This document shows positions 17,818 through 26,109 of a stretch of DNA of 41,422 nt, in pieces (within the stretch, counting starts at the first letter, position 1; every line of letters starts with the position of its first letter). The notes beneath the pieces are model-generated. The model ran no database searches and was not told the DNA's origin. It saw only the letters and a program-made list of their open reading frames with translations. The translations under genes and the position numbers were made by a program. Where the stretch lies: contig QHVV01000084.1 in NCBI GenBank assembly GCA_003222385.1, positions 1-41,422 on the forward strand. The letters run 5' to 3'. Source of the DNA: Acidobacteriota bacterium. GTDB lineage: Bacteria; Acidobacteriota; Thermoanaerobaculia; UBA5066; Gp7-AA6.

Positions 17818-18365
17818 GCTCGGGGAAGCTCGAGCCGGCCGAAACGCGATGCGGCGTGAAAGTCCGGAGGATCGGCGAGCGGCGGAGACCACGCGGAGAA
17901 TTCGTCGCGCTCGCTCCGGTCGATCCGATAGAAGTTCGCCCGCCAGGAGCCGGGCTGACCGGGAGGCACGAGAGGCGCGAGAGGAATTTCCAGCACCGCC
18001 GACCAGCGGCCCGGCCGGACCCAGCTCCGCGCCGAGAGCCCGCGGAGGTTCCAGGAGGCGTCCACGCGCATCGTCGAGCGAACGAGGTCCGGCGATTCCA
18101 CCCGCGCATCGAAGACCGCGCCGAGAGGATTGACCTCGAACTCGAAGTAGACGGCCGGCGGATCGAACGGAGAGAGAAAGACCTCGTAAACGTCTTCCGT
18201 CCAGAGCGGGTCGTCCCGGGCGGTCAACGTCGCGACCGTCCCTTCGTCGCGCCCGTCGAAGCGAACGACGAGGGAGCCGTCTCGGAAGCCCACTCGGAGC
18301 GCGGTGGCGAGCCTCGGTTTTCCTCCGGTCCGCGCGTCTACGAGCGCGACCGCCGGCAGGGACAC
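17814..18365 (-). CDS. CBM9-like (carbohydrate-binding family 9-like) domain protein
   Basis: 183 residues from GTG 18365. The pattern ALRVGFRDGSLVVRFDGRDE, then DPLWTEDVYEVFLSPFD, YFEFEVNPLGAVFDAR and NFYRIDRSE is that of CBM9-like beta-sandwich domains, which bind sugars in xylanases but occur widely as free proteins. No signal peptide is visible from this start. The bases upstream of the GTG remain open and read like family sequence (HHVPRLERTQRL), but no standard start codon lies there, so the true N-terminus may be longer (for example from an ATT). It is 70 nt downstream of the barrel-protein gene and may share its transcript. Confidence 0.7.
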   Translation of the reverse strand: MSLPAVALVDARTGGKPRLATALRVGFRDGSLVVRFDGRDEGTVATLTARDDPLWTEDVYEVFLSPFDPPAVYFEFEVNPLGAVFDARVESPDLVRSTMRVDASWNLRGLSARSWVRPGRWSAVLEIPLAPLVPPGQPGSWRANFYRIDRSERDEFSAWSPPLADPPDFHAASRFGRLELPRA

Positions 18366-18435
18366 GAGGCGCTGCGTCCTCTCGAGCCGGGGAACGTGAT
18401 GCGTCGGAATTTCGCTGGTCGCCGTACGGCGGAGG

Positions 18436-19245
18436 CTACTTCAGCTTCCACTGCCTCACGATGTTGAAGCCCATGTAGACGTCGCGCCGGGACAGTCTGC
18501 CCCCCGCGGGGTCCGAAGCCGAGTACTGGTCGACCGTCGTCGTGCGGAGGTTCCCGAAGGTCCAGGAGAAACGGTGCCGCAGGACCGTTTTCTCGAACGC
18601 GACGATCCAGCCGTATGAGGACGCCCCGTAGTCGCGGTTCTTCGGAACGAACTCGCCCTGGAAGTTCACGGACCGCGTGATGGCGAGCGACACCGCCATC
18701 GGAACGTTGAAGACGTTCCGGAACCGGGATGTGTTCGACACATACGTCGGAACGACCGTGATCCGCGCGCGGGAACCGAGCGCCAGGGATGCGATCCCCT
18801 GCGCGAAAACGGCCTGCCGGTCCTCGATGTCCTGCTTGGTGTCCGCATCTCCGCCGACGCGCAGGGCGAGCGCGATCGGACGCCCCGGCGCCATCGCGAG
18901 GAATCGATATTTGAAGGCGAGCTCATAGTCGGCTTCGATCGACGAGCGGTCCAGAGACACCTCCAGGTCGTTCCACGGCGAGTACGAGACACCGAAGTCG
19001 TCGTCCGCGCCGGAGTCGAGCGAGAAGAGGTTGCGCGCGTTGCTGTCGCCGAGCGGCGTCTTGAAACGATGGGTGAAAAGCACTCCGAGCGTGCCCGCCG
19101 CCGGGACCTCGGTCGAGGGGAGGTTGATGATCCGGGACCCCTCGGGGGCCCGCGTCGGCGCCGGTGCAGCCGGCTCGGCCGTCTGGGCGAAGACCTCTCC
19201 GGCCGCGAGAGAGCCGGCGAGAAGGATTCTGGCCGCGAGCCTCAT
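18436..19245 (-). CDS. DUF5777-like outer-membrane beta-barrel protein
   Basis: 269 residues. Signal peptide (MRLAARILLAGSLAAGEVFA), then a proline/alanine-rich linker, then RIINLPSTEVPAAGTLGVLF, THRFKTPLGDSNARNLFSLD and many alternating beta-strands, ending in VYMGFNIVRQWKLK. This resembles the DUF5777 family of predicted porin-like barrels, often encoded next to c-type cytochrome-like lipoproteins, as here. Function is unknown; electron-transfer-linked or passive transport are possibilities. It starts 7 nt after the lipoprotein stop, so the two are an operon. Confidence 0.72.
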   Translation of the reverse strand: MRLAARILLAGSLAAGEVFAQTAEPAAPAPTRAPEGSRIINLPSTEVPAAGTLGVLFTHRFKTPLGDSNARNLFSLDSGADDDFGVSYSPWNDLEVSLDRSSIEADYELAFKYRFLAMAPGRPIALALRVGGDADTKQDIEDRQAVFAQGIASLALGSRARITVVPTYVSNTSRFRNVFNVPMAVSLAITRSVNFQGEFVPKNRDYGASSYGWIVAFEKTVLRHRFSWTFGNLRTTTVDQYSASDPAGGRLSRRDVYMGFNIVRQWKLK

Positions 19246-19252
19246 CGCTCCT

Positions 19253-19705
19253 TTAATCCCTGGGCGCCCCGCGCGCGACCCACTGCGTGATGAGCTGGCG
19301 CTGGGCGTCCGTGATGGAGCCGGTCTGGGGCATGTGGTCCCCGATGATGTCGGTGAATGGCGTGATCTTCCGCACGAGATAGGAGTTTGCGGGGTCTCCC
19401 GGCGCGACGCGGAAGAGGCTCGGGTTCTGGTTCGAGCGAACCATCACGATCGAGTCGTACGCCGAGCCCTGGGCGAGCACCAGACCTTCCTGCGCGGCGC
19501 TCGCGGGACCCAGATGGCATCCGGAGAGGGCGCACTTGGGGGTGAACACGTCTGCCTGGACCCTGGTGAACGTGGCGTCCATCGGGGGCTCCGTCACCGG
19601 CTCGGTGGGAAGCCGTTTTTCCTGGCCGCAGCCGCTGACGACGAGGCATCCGGCGGCGATTATCCAAAGAAACAAGCCCTTCACGACGCGGCGCAGTATA
19701 GCCAT
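19253..19705 (-). CDS. Cytochrome-c-like lipoprotein with CX4CH motif
   Basis: 150 residues. A lipoprotein signal peptide ends in a lipobox (LVVSGC), so the mature N-terminus is acylated. The segment FTPKCALSGCHLGPAS contains C-x4-C-H, a variant of the CXXCH haem motif seen in 'Planctomycete cytochrome C'-type domains, and a possible distal ligand Met lies in GDHMPQTGSITDAQRQLITQWV, typical of that family's C-terminus. It is probably a periplasmic, membrane-tethered haem protein encoded with the DUF5777-like barrel. If CX4CH is not a haem site, the Cys pair may be structural. Confidence 0.75.
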   Translation of the reverse strand: MAILRRVVKGLFLWIIAAGCLVVSGCGQEKRLPTEPVTEPPMDATFTRVQADVFTPKCALSGCHLGPASAAQEGLVLAQGSAYDSIVMVRSNQNPSLFRVAPGDPANSYLVRKITPFTDIIGDHMPQTGSITDAQRQLITQWVARGAPRD

Positions 19706-19756
19706 GCGTTTCCGCGCTCATTGTTATTTACAAAACGTTGAGATGACCGCTCGCGG

Positions 19757-20845
19757 TCAGATCCGCACGAGGCCCGCTCCCCAGTGGAGCCCGGCTCCGA
19801 GAGCCGTGAAGCACACGAGCGATCCGGAAGGGACGCGCCCTTCCCTCTTCGCCTCGTGGAACACCAGCGGAAGGGTGGCCGCGGTGGTGTTGCCGTACTT
19901 CTGGATGTTGTTGAAGACCTTTTCGTCGGGGAGCCCGAGATGCTTCTGCACGGCTTCGTTGATTCGCAGGTTCGCCTGGTGCATGAGGAGCAGGTCGAGA
20001 TCGGCGACTGCGAGGCCATATTTCGCCAGGACCTCGCGCACGATCTCCGGCATCGCCTGGGTCGCGAGCCGGAAGACCTGCCGGCCCTCGACGATCGGCA
20101 CCAGAGCGTTGCTCGCGATCATTTCCGCGGAGAAATAGGGAAAGCTCCGCGACCCGCCTCCCGGCACGTAGAGCTTGTCCCAGTGGCCGCCGTCCGTGCG
20201 CATCTCGAAGCCGAGAAACCCGCGGCCGTCTCCGCTCTCGTTCGCTTCCAGGACGAACGATCCCGCTCCGTCGCCGAAGATCACGGCGCGGTCGCGCTGC
20301 GCGGTCCCCCACGCGTAGGCTTCGGGAGAGACCGGACCTTCCGAGTCGCCGAACATCACGGCCCACTCCGCGTCCGTCCAGGGATAGAGCGACGCGTGGC
20401 ACTCCGCGCCGACGAGAAGGACGCGGCGGTATGAGCCGGACCGGACGAACGCGTCCGCGACCTGGAGTCCCGAGAGGAAGCCGGCGCACTGCATGCGGAT
20501 GTCGAGCGCGTGAGTCGTCTCGAGCCCGAGCTTTTGCGCGAGGAGACCGCCGTTGCCCGGGAAGTAGTGGTCCGGCGTCATCGTGGTGAAGACGATGAGA
20601 TCCAGATCACGGGCGCCGAGGCCCGCGTCGTCCAGGGCGCGCTTCGCCGCCTCGAAGCCGAGATCCGACGAGGACGTTCCCTTCCTCGCGTAGCGGCGTT
20701 CCGCGATGCCCGTCCGCTGGCGGATCCACTCGTCGCTCGTATCCATGAGGCGAGACATCCGCTCGTTGGTGACGACGCCCTCGGGAACGAACATTCCCGA
20801 TCCCCGGATCACGGTCGTCGGAAGAGGCACGGTTCCAGCCGTCAC
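19757..20845 (-). CDS. fabH: Beta-ketoacyl-ACP synthase III (FabH-like)
   Basis: 362 residues. KAS III condenses acetyl-CoA (or another acyl-CoA) with malonyl-ACP to start fatty-acid synthesis. The thiolase-fold triad is complete: Cys in ALDIRMQCAGFLSGLQ, His in LLLMHQANLRINEAV, and Asn in IQKYGNTTAATLPL. Typical blocks TSDEWIRQRTGI and IFGDGAGSFVLEA are present. The start is GTG 20845, with GTG 20830 an alternative. It is about 35 residues longer than E. coli FabH, with an insert near SPEAYAWGTAQRD. No fab neighbours are present, so it may serve a branched-chain starter or a secondary lipid. The upstream gene's frame overlaps its first 239 nt. Confidence 0.9.
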   Translation of the reverse strand: MTAGTVPLPTTVIRGSGMFVPEGVVTNERMSRLMDTSDEWIRQRTGIAERRYARKGTSSSDLGFEAAKRALDDAGLGARDLDLIVFTTMTPDHYFPGNGGLLAQKLGLETTHALDIRMQCAGFLSGLQVADAFVRSGSYRRVLLVGAECHASLYPWTDAEWAVMFGDSEGPVSPEAYAWGTAQRDRAVIFGDGAGSFVLEANESGDGRGFLGFEMRTDGGHWDKLYVPGGGSRSFPYFSAEMIASNALVPIVEGRQVFRLATQAMPEIVREVLAKYGLAVADLDLLLMHQANLRINEAVQKHLGLPDEKVFNNIQKYGNTTAATLPLVFHEAKREGRVPSGSLVCFTALGAGLHWGAGLVRI

Positions 20846-23336
20846 CCGTGGGTCCGTCCACTTCGGCGGCCCAGGCGTAGAGCAGCATTCCGTCGGACGC
20901 TTCGACGACCAGCCGGCCGTTCGTTTCTTCGTCCACGCCGACCGCGGCCATCACCGAATCCACCCGAATGGCCTGATGATCGTCGACCGCGAACTGCCGC
21001 CGGCCGATCTCGGAGTTGTTGCCGTTGTAAGCGATCGCGGTCACGGTTCCCGCGGCGCCGCGGTTGAAGAGGAGGAGGTTGGTTCGGCGGATCGGGGTCT
21101 GGGGCGCGCCAATGACGAAGGCGGACCCGCCCGGCCGGACGATTCCATCCGGGTCGATCGGAAGCGCGAGCGTGGCGAAGTCCCCTTCCGGCTTCGACGA
21201 GGCGATGCGCAGCGACGAGGCCACGGGCACGTCGGAGAGAACCTGGAGCGTTCCCTGGCCCGGATCGACTCCGAAGAGAGTGCCGAGGACATCGGGGATG
21301 ACCTGGCTCGCTCCGGGGTCGAGCGTCAGCGCCGCGGTCTGCGGAGCGCCCTTCGAGCCGAGAGGATAGAAGAGGACGGTCACGGCGGTGCTCTGCGAGG
21401 CGTCGGGGTTGGAGAGAAGGAGATCGGACCGGAAGGTCGTGTCGAAGAGCCCGACGGCGCTGCCGGCGTTTACGAACACGGCATCGCCCGTCGCCCGGGC
21501 GGGCAGCGAAACGGCGCCGTCGCCGGTCCCGTCCTCCACGATCCGCACATAAGGGAACAGACTTCCCGAAGTGACCTGCACGGAGACGACGTCGCCGGGC
21601 TCCGCGGCCACGCCGAAAGCGGAGGCGACGGGCTGGAATTCCTGGCCGATGTTGGCGATGACCGAGAGAGGCATCGTTCCCCGGACCGTCCCGTCCGGCG
21701 CGACCAGCGTGAAGACCGCCTCGGCTCCCGACGGGCTGAAGTAGCCGAGGACGGACGTCTCGGAGCCGCGGCCGCCGGTGAAGAGAGTCGCGGACGAGCC
21801 GCTTCCGAGCCCCTGCGAGGTCGCGAGCGCCGGTTCGGCGTATCCGAAGGAGCCGCCGTCCGCGCGGGCTCTCGCGGTACGCACGCGCGCGACCAGCTGG
21901 TCCGCGGGACCCGAAGTGACGCGGATGCGCACGGGGCCGTTGATCGGGATCGTCGCGGACCCCAGGTCGCCGAACGCGTCGGAGAGGAGCGCCGTGCCGC
22001 CCGGTCCGACGTTGAACGTGCCGCGCGCCGCGAAGTATCCGGGAGAGAAGAGATAGAGGGCCTCGCCGGCGATGGGAGTATCGGTCGGGTTGTACAGCAT
22101 GACGTCGACCCGACCCTCCGACTCCGCCGGACCCGCGATCTGTGTCGCCACGGGCGCGACGAGGTCGGCAGCGCTCCCGATGGTCTGGAGGGCGAGCTTC
22201 GCGAGCTGGCCGCTCGAGCCCACCCACACTTCTCCGCCGACCACGTCGATCCCGTAGGCATTCGTCCAGGGGATCTGGGTCCGCAGGACCCCGCCGGTGC
22301 CCACCGCGACCGGCAGGTCGGCCTCGGCGATCGCGGCGGAAGTCGAGGTGAACGTCGTCGGCGTGATCGTGCGGTCGTGCACCACGGCATGGAGCCTGTT
22401 GACGAGCCGGCCCACGTCCAAGGTCTCCGGCGTGATCGTCTGGGTTCCGTATCCGGCGAGCTGGGGATCGAGGACGGCGATCTGACCCTTCGATCCGTTC
22501 GCCTCCGACACGTAGACCCGGCCCCCAAAAAGGGCGAAGTGGACCGGGTTCAAGAAACCGCCGAAAATCCGGACCTCGCCGCTCGCCGGATCGAGCCGAT
22601 CGATGCGAGCGCCCGTGAACTCCGAGATCCAGAGGTGTCCCTCCGAATCGAACTCGATCTGCGAAGAGTTCAGCACGCCGGAGAGCGGATCGAAGATCGT
22701 CCAGGACGTTTCCTGCGCGGCGCCCGGCTCGAACCGGACGACCCGGTTGTTGCCGAAGTCCGTCATCCACAATGCCCCGTCCGGAGCGACCGCGACGTCG
22801 GAGTAGGCGATCGTCTTGGACGAACGGTAATCGACGACCTCGAGCGTCGAGAGGTCGACGGACTGAAGGCGTCGATCGGTCTGCGGGAGCCACACTTTCC
22901 CGTCCGGGGCGCGGTAGAAACCGGCGGGCCGCGAGCCCGGAATCTCCCACTCGCGCTCCTGCCCGGTCGCCGTATCGAGGCGCCCGAAGATGGAGTGGCC
23001 CGCGTCGATCTGGCTCTCTCCGTTCGCGATGAACCAGATCACGTCGCCGTCCACCTCGAAGTCCGCGGGATTCGCTCCCAGGTGGGTGTCGTCGCGAATC
23101 TGCCACTGCGTCATCTGGTCGCCGCGCAGGACCGCGATCCGATCGAGCGCGGGAAGGAGAAACCACACCGAGCCGTCGGGCTGGACGTCGATCCGCACCC
23201 CGTTGACGATTCCGGACTTGTCCGTCGTGTACGAGGTTCCGGCGGGGATCGTGGTCGGTTCGGTCTGCGCCGGAAGCGTTGCCGCCGCCAGCAGGGAGAG
23301 AACGAGAAGACCCGAAATTCGGGGGGTTTTGGGCAT
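20607..23336 (-). CDS. Secreted Vgb/NHL-type beta-propeller protein with C-terminal repeats
   Basis: 909 codons. A signal peptide (MPKTPRISGLLVLSLLAAAT) is followed by a propeller (about 30-330) with repeated blade motifs: NGVRIDVQPDGSVWFLLP, DVAVAPDGALWMTDFGNNRV, IEFDSEGHLWISEFTGARI. These are the streptogramin-lyase (Vgb) or NHL type, which do not by themselves prove lyase activity. The rest (about 390-830) consists of beta-sandwich segments such as VDVMLYNPTDTPIAGEALYL and SDLLLSNPDASQSTAVTVLF. Sensible sequence ends near LYAWAAEVDGPTGD, exactly where fabH begins. The last about 80 codons run antiphase into fabH and encode Arg-rich nonsense. A TGA exists in the next frame at this point (GGGTGACGG), so a small frameshift or lost stop is likely. 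Confidence 0.8.
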   Translation of the reverse strand: MPKTPRISGLLVLSLLAAATLPAQTEPTTIPAGTSYTTDKSGIVNGVRIDVQPDGSVWFLLPALDRIAVLRGDQMTQWQIRDDTHLGANPADFEVDGDVIWFIANGESQIDAGHSIFGRLDTATGQEREWEIPGSRPAGFYRAPDGKVWLPQTDRRLQSVDLSTLEVVDYRSSKTIAYSDVAVAPDGALWMTDFGNNRVVRFEPGAAQETSWTIFDPLSGVLNSSQIEFDSEGHLWISEFTGARIDRLDPASGEVRIFGGFLNPVHFALFGGRVYVSEANGSKGQIAVLDPQLAGYGTQTITPETLDVGRLVNRLHAVVHDRTITPTTFTSTSAAIAEADLPVAVGTGGVLRTQIPWTNAYGIDVVGGEVWVGSSGQLAKLALQTIGSAADLVAPVATQIAGPAESEGRVDVMLYNPTDTPIAGEALYLFSPGYFAARGTFNVGPGGTALLSDAFGDLGSATIPINGPVRIRVTSGPADQLVARVRTARARADGGSFGYAEPALATSQGLGSGSSATLFTGGRGSETSVLGYFSPSGAEAVFTLVAPDGTVRGTMPLSVIANIGQEFQPVASAFGVAAEPGDVVSVQVTSGSLFPYVRIVEDGTGDGAVSLPARATGDAVFVNAGSAVGLFDTTFRSDLLLSNPDASQSTAVTVLFYPLGSKGAPQTAALTLDPGASQVIPDVLGTLFGVDPGQGTLQVLSDVPVASSLRIASSKPEGDFATLALPIDPDGIVRPGGSAFVIGAPQTPIRRTNLLLFNRGAAGTVTAIAYNGNNSEIGRRQFAVDDHQAIRVDSVMAAVGVDEETNGRLVVEASDGMLLYAWAAEVDGPTGDGWNRASSDDRDPGIGNVRSRGRRHQRADVSPHGYERRVDPPADGHRGTPLREEGNVLVGSRLRGGEARPGRRGPRRP

Positions 23337-23443
23337 CGGCCGATCATAACCCGCGACCCTCGCGGAACTATTTCAGCGCAAAGGGCTCGGACGGCTCGCG
23401 GCCCGGAGTTTCCGGCGATCCGACGGCGTTATCTTTGTTCCCG

Positions 23444-24568
23444 ATGGCCGCGCGATCTCCCGCTCGTTCTCCAGTCGCCGACGTCCTCGCGCGACGGACC
23501 GTTGCCGCCGCGGAAGAGCTCGTCGAGCGGATGCCGGACGGGCGCCTCAAGTGCTACTCCTGCGGTCATCGCTGTCCGATCCCGGAGGGGCGCGAGGGCG
23601 TTTGCCGCGTGAGGTACAACGAGGGAGGGGTCCTGAAGGTGCCGTGGGGCTACGTCGGCGCGATCCAGTGCGACCCGATCGAGAAGAAACCCTTCTTCCA
23701 CGCCCTGCCCGGCTCCGACGCGCTCTCGTTCGGGATGCTCGGTTGCGATCTGCACTGCGCGTACTGCCAGAACTGGTTCACGTCGCAGTCCGTGCGCGAC
23801 CCCGAAGCGGTCGCGGCGCCGCGCGACGTGACGGCTGACGGCCTTTCGCGGCTGGCGGTCGAGTGCGGCGCGCCGACCGTCGTCTCGACGTATAACGAGC
23901 CGCTCATCACGTCGGAATGGGCCGTCGAGGTCTTCAAGGAGGCGAAGCGGCGGAACCTCTACACGGCGTACGTCTCCAACGGAAACGGAACGCCGCAGGT
24001 GCTCGACTTCATCCGTCCCTGGATCGACTTCTACAAGGTGGATCTCAAATCGATGGACGACAAGCACTACCGGCAGCTCGGCGGAGTCCTGCAGAACGTG
24101 CTCGACACGATCGCCGGGATCCACGAGCGTGGGATCTGGCTCGAGGTGCTGACGCTCGTGATCCCGGGCTTCAACGACTCCGAGGACGAGCTGCGGAAGG
24201 CCGCCGCTTTCGTGGCTTCGGTCTCCCGCGAGATCCCCTGGCACGTCACCGCCTTCCACCCCGACTACAAGATGACGGACCGCGGCTCGACGCCGGCCGA
24301 GACGCTCGTCCGCGCCGCCGAGATCGGGACGGAGGAAGGCCTCCGCTTCGTCTACGCCGGGAACCTTCCCGGCCGCGTCGGAAAGTGGGAAGACACCCGC
24401 TGTCCCGAGTGCGGCGAGACCGTCATCGAGCGATTCGGGTTCCGGGTTCGCCAGAACCGGCTCGCCGGCGGCGCCTGTCCGACGTGCGGCTCTGCCATCG
24501 CGGGCCGCTGGGATCCGCGGGTCGAAGGATCCACCCGCACGAACGGAATCCCGCTGCCGGTCTTCTGA
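23444..24568 (+). CDS. AmmeMemoRadiSam-type radical SAM enzyme
   Basis: 374 residues from ATG 23444. The cluster motif CDLHCAYC (CX3CX2C) binds the 4Fe-4S that cleaves S-adenosylmethionine. It is preceded by an N-terminal Cys-rich block (CYSCGHRCPIPEGREGVC) and followed by TYNEPLITSEW and DFYKVDLKSMDDKHYRQLGG, typical of the PflA-like enzymes of the AmmeMemoRadiSam system. The C-terminus has two CxxC pairs (CPECGE and CPTCGS), a likely zinc ribbon. The usual partners AMMECR1 and Memo are not in this window. The longer open frame to 23279 overlaps the divergent propeller gene and is not used. The product of this system is not established. Confidence 0.88.
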   Translation: MAARSPARSPVADVLARRTVAAAEELVERMPDGRLKCYSCGHRCPIPEGREGVCRVRYNEGGVLKVPWGYVGAIQCDPIEKKPFFHALPGSDALSFGMLGCDLHCAYCQNWFTSQSVRDPEAVAAPRDVTADGLSRLAVECGAPTVVSTYNEPLITSEWAVEVFKEAKRRNLYTAYVSNGNGTPQVLDFIRPWIDFYKVDLKSMDDKHYRQLGGVLQNVLDTIAGIHERGIWLEVLTLVIPGFNDSEDELRKAAAFVASVSREIPWHVTAFHPDYKMTDRGSTPAETLVRAAEIGTEEGLRFVYAGNLPGRVGKWEDTRCPECGETVIERFGFRVRQNRLAGGACPTCGSAIAGRWDPRVEGSTRTNGIPLPVF

Positions 24569-24721
24569 CGCAATGGGGACATCGTAGCGGTCGCTCGACG
24601 CGACCGGTAGAGAGTAAACGGCCGCAACTCACCATCCCATGGCCGGTGCGAACGACCGCGGGTAAACCCGCCTTCTTCGACTCTCGTCTATCCTTTCGAC
24701 AGTCGCTCGAAGGAGGGCCGC

Positions 24722-26095
24722 ATGAGCGTGAACTGGACCCGGGACTCGGCCGCGCACCTCCTCCGGCGGGCTGCCTTCGGCGCAACTCCTTCCGAAATCG
24801 ACGACCTGTATGCCCGGGGTCTCGAAGGCGCGGTCTCGCGCCTCGTCGACTCCGAATCGATCGATCTGACGGCGTACGAGGCGAGCCTCGCCGCGAAGGG
24901 TTACAACCTGGCGAACGTCCGCGGCCTCCAGCAGTGGTTCCTGGACCGGATGGCCCTTTCCCCCCGCCCCTTCGAAGAGAAGATGACCTACTTCTGGAAC
25001 CTCCACTGGACCTCCGGGATCTCGAAGGTCCGCGGCACGACGCTCATCCTGAACCAGAACAAGACGGAGCGTCAGTACGCGGTCGGGAAATTCGACGACC
25101 TCGTGGTCAAGATCTCTCAGGACCCCGCGGAGCTCGTCTGGCTGGACAACTACCTGAACCGGGCCGGCCGGCCCAACGAGAACTACGCCCGCGAGCTGAT
25201 GGAGCTGTACACGCTCGGGATCGGGCACTACTCCGAGAGCGACGTCCGGGAGGTCGCGAGAGCGCTGACCGGCTGGACGATCCAGAACTACCGGCAGGCC
25301 GACAACTACAACGGCGCGACCTTCCTCGACAACCCGGCCATCCACGACGCGGGTTCCAAGACGATCCTCGGCCAGACCGGCAACTGGGACGGGATGGACG
25401 CGATTCGCATCATCCTGGACCACGCCGACTCGCAGGGTTCGGTTTCGGGCCGTTTTCTTTCGTCGAAGCTCTGGTCCTTCTTCGCCTACGAGTACCCGCC
25501 GCCGTACATCGTCGAAGAGCTGCGCGACGTTTACGTCGCCAGCAACCGGTCGATTCGCGAGGTGGTGCGCGCGATCTTCCTGCATCCCGAGTTCTACGAA
25601 GCGCACACGCGGAAAACCTGGGTGCGCAGCCCGGTCGAGTACTCGGTGGCGTCGATCCGCATGGTGGAGGCGACGAGCGACTTCGCGACCGCGTCGAGCT
25701 CTCTCTCCGGCATGGGCCAGATGCTCTTCAATCCGGAGGACGCGAAGGGATGGGACTGGGGAACATCCTGGATGAACACCGGGACCCTCTTCGCGCGCTC
25801 CACGCTCGCCAACACGATGTGCACGAACCGGGGCTCGAACGGGACGCGATTCGACCCGAACCGGCTCCTCGCCGGGCACGACTCGTCGACGGCCGACGAG
25901 GTCGTAGACGTCCTGGCCGACCGACTGAACGTCAACGACGCCTCCTCGAAGATCCGCGCTTCCTGGGTCGACTACGTCAACGCGAACGACGACGGCTCGC
26001 GGGGCACCTGGACGAACACGGCGGCGAACGTGGACAAGAAGGTCCGCGGTCTCGTTCACCTGATGCTGACGAGCCCGGCGTTCCATCTGGCCTGA
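24722..26095 (+). CDS. DUF1800 domain protein
   Basis: 457 residues. The N-terminus SAAHLLRRAAFGATPSEIDD is the signature of DUF1800. The conserved core includes YFWNLHWTSGISKV, NENYARELMELYTLGIGHY and EVARALTGWTIQNY. AAGGAGG lies six bases before ATG 24722. No signal peptide is visible. DUF1800 and DUF1501 proteins are nearly always encoded as neighbours, as here (15-nt gap), and the partner has a Tat-like signal, so a shared extracytoplasmic role is likely, though no biochemical function is known. The 150 nt upstream hold no other gene. Confidence 0.9.
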   Translation: MSVNWTRDSAAHLLRRAAFGATPSEIDDLYARGLEGAVSRLVDSESIDLTAYEASLAAKGYNLANVRGLQQWFLDRMALSPRPFEEKMTYFWNLHWTSGISKVRGTTLILNQNKTERQYAVGKFDDLVVKISQDPAELVWLDNYLNRAGRPNENYARELMELYTLGIGHYSESDVREVARALTGWTIQNYRQADNYNGATFLDNPAIHDAGSKTILGQTGNWDGMDAIRIILDHADSQGSVSGRFLSSKLWSFFAYEYPPPYIVEELRDVYVASNRSIREVVRAIFLHPEFYEAHTRKTWVRSPVEYSVASIRMVEATSDFATASSSLSGMGQMLFNPEDAKGWDWGTSWMNTGTLFARSTLANTMCTNRGSNGTRFDPNRLLAGHDSSTADEVVDVLADRLNVNDASSKIRASWVDYVNANDDGSRGTWTNTAANVDKKVRGLVHLMLTSPAFHLA

Positions 26096-26109
26096 TCCGA
26101 GGACCCGAT

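Noticed and set aside
20706-23612. Plus-strand frame of about 968 codons opposite fabH and the propeller gene
   Set aside because: Spans two real genes antisense, with biased composition and no recognisable domain.
23917-26109. Frame joining upstream sequence to the DUF1501 gene
   Set aside because: The upstream part is the wrong frame of the radical SAM and DUF1800 genes; the DUF1501 Tat signal begins at 26110.
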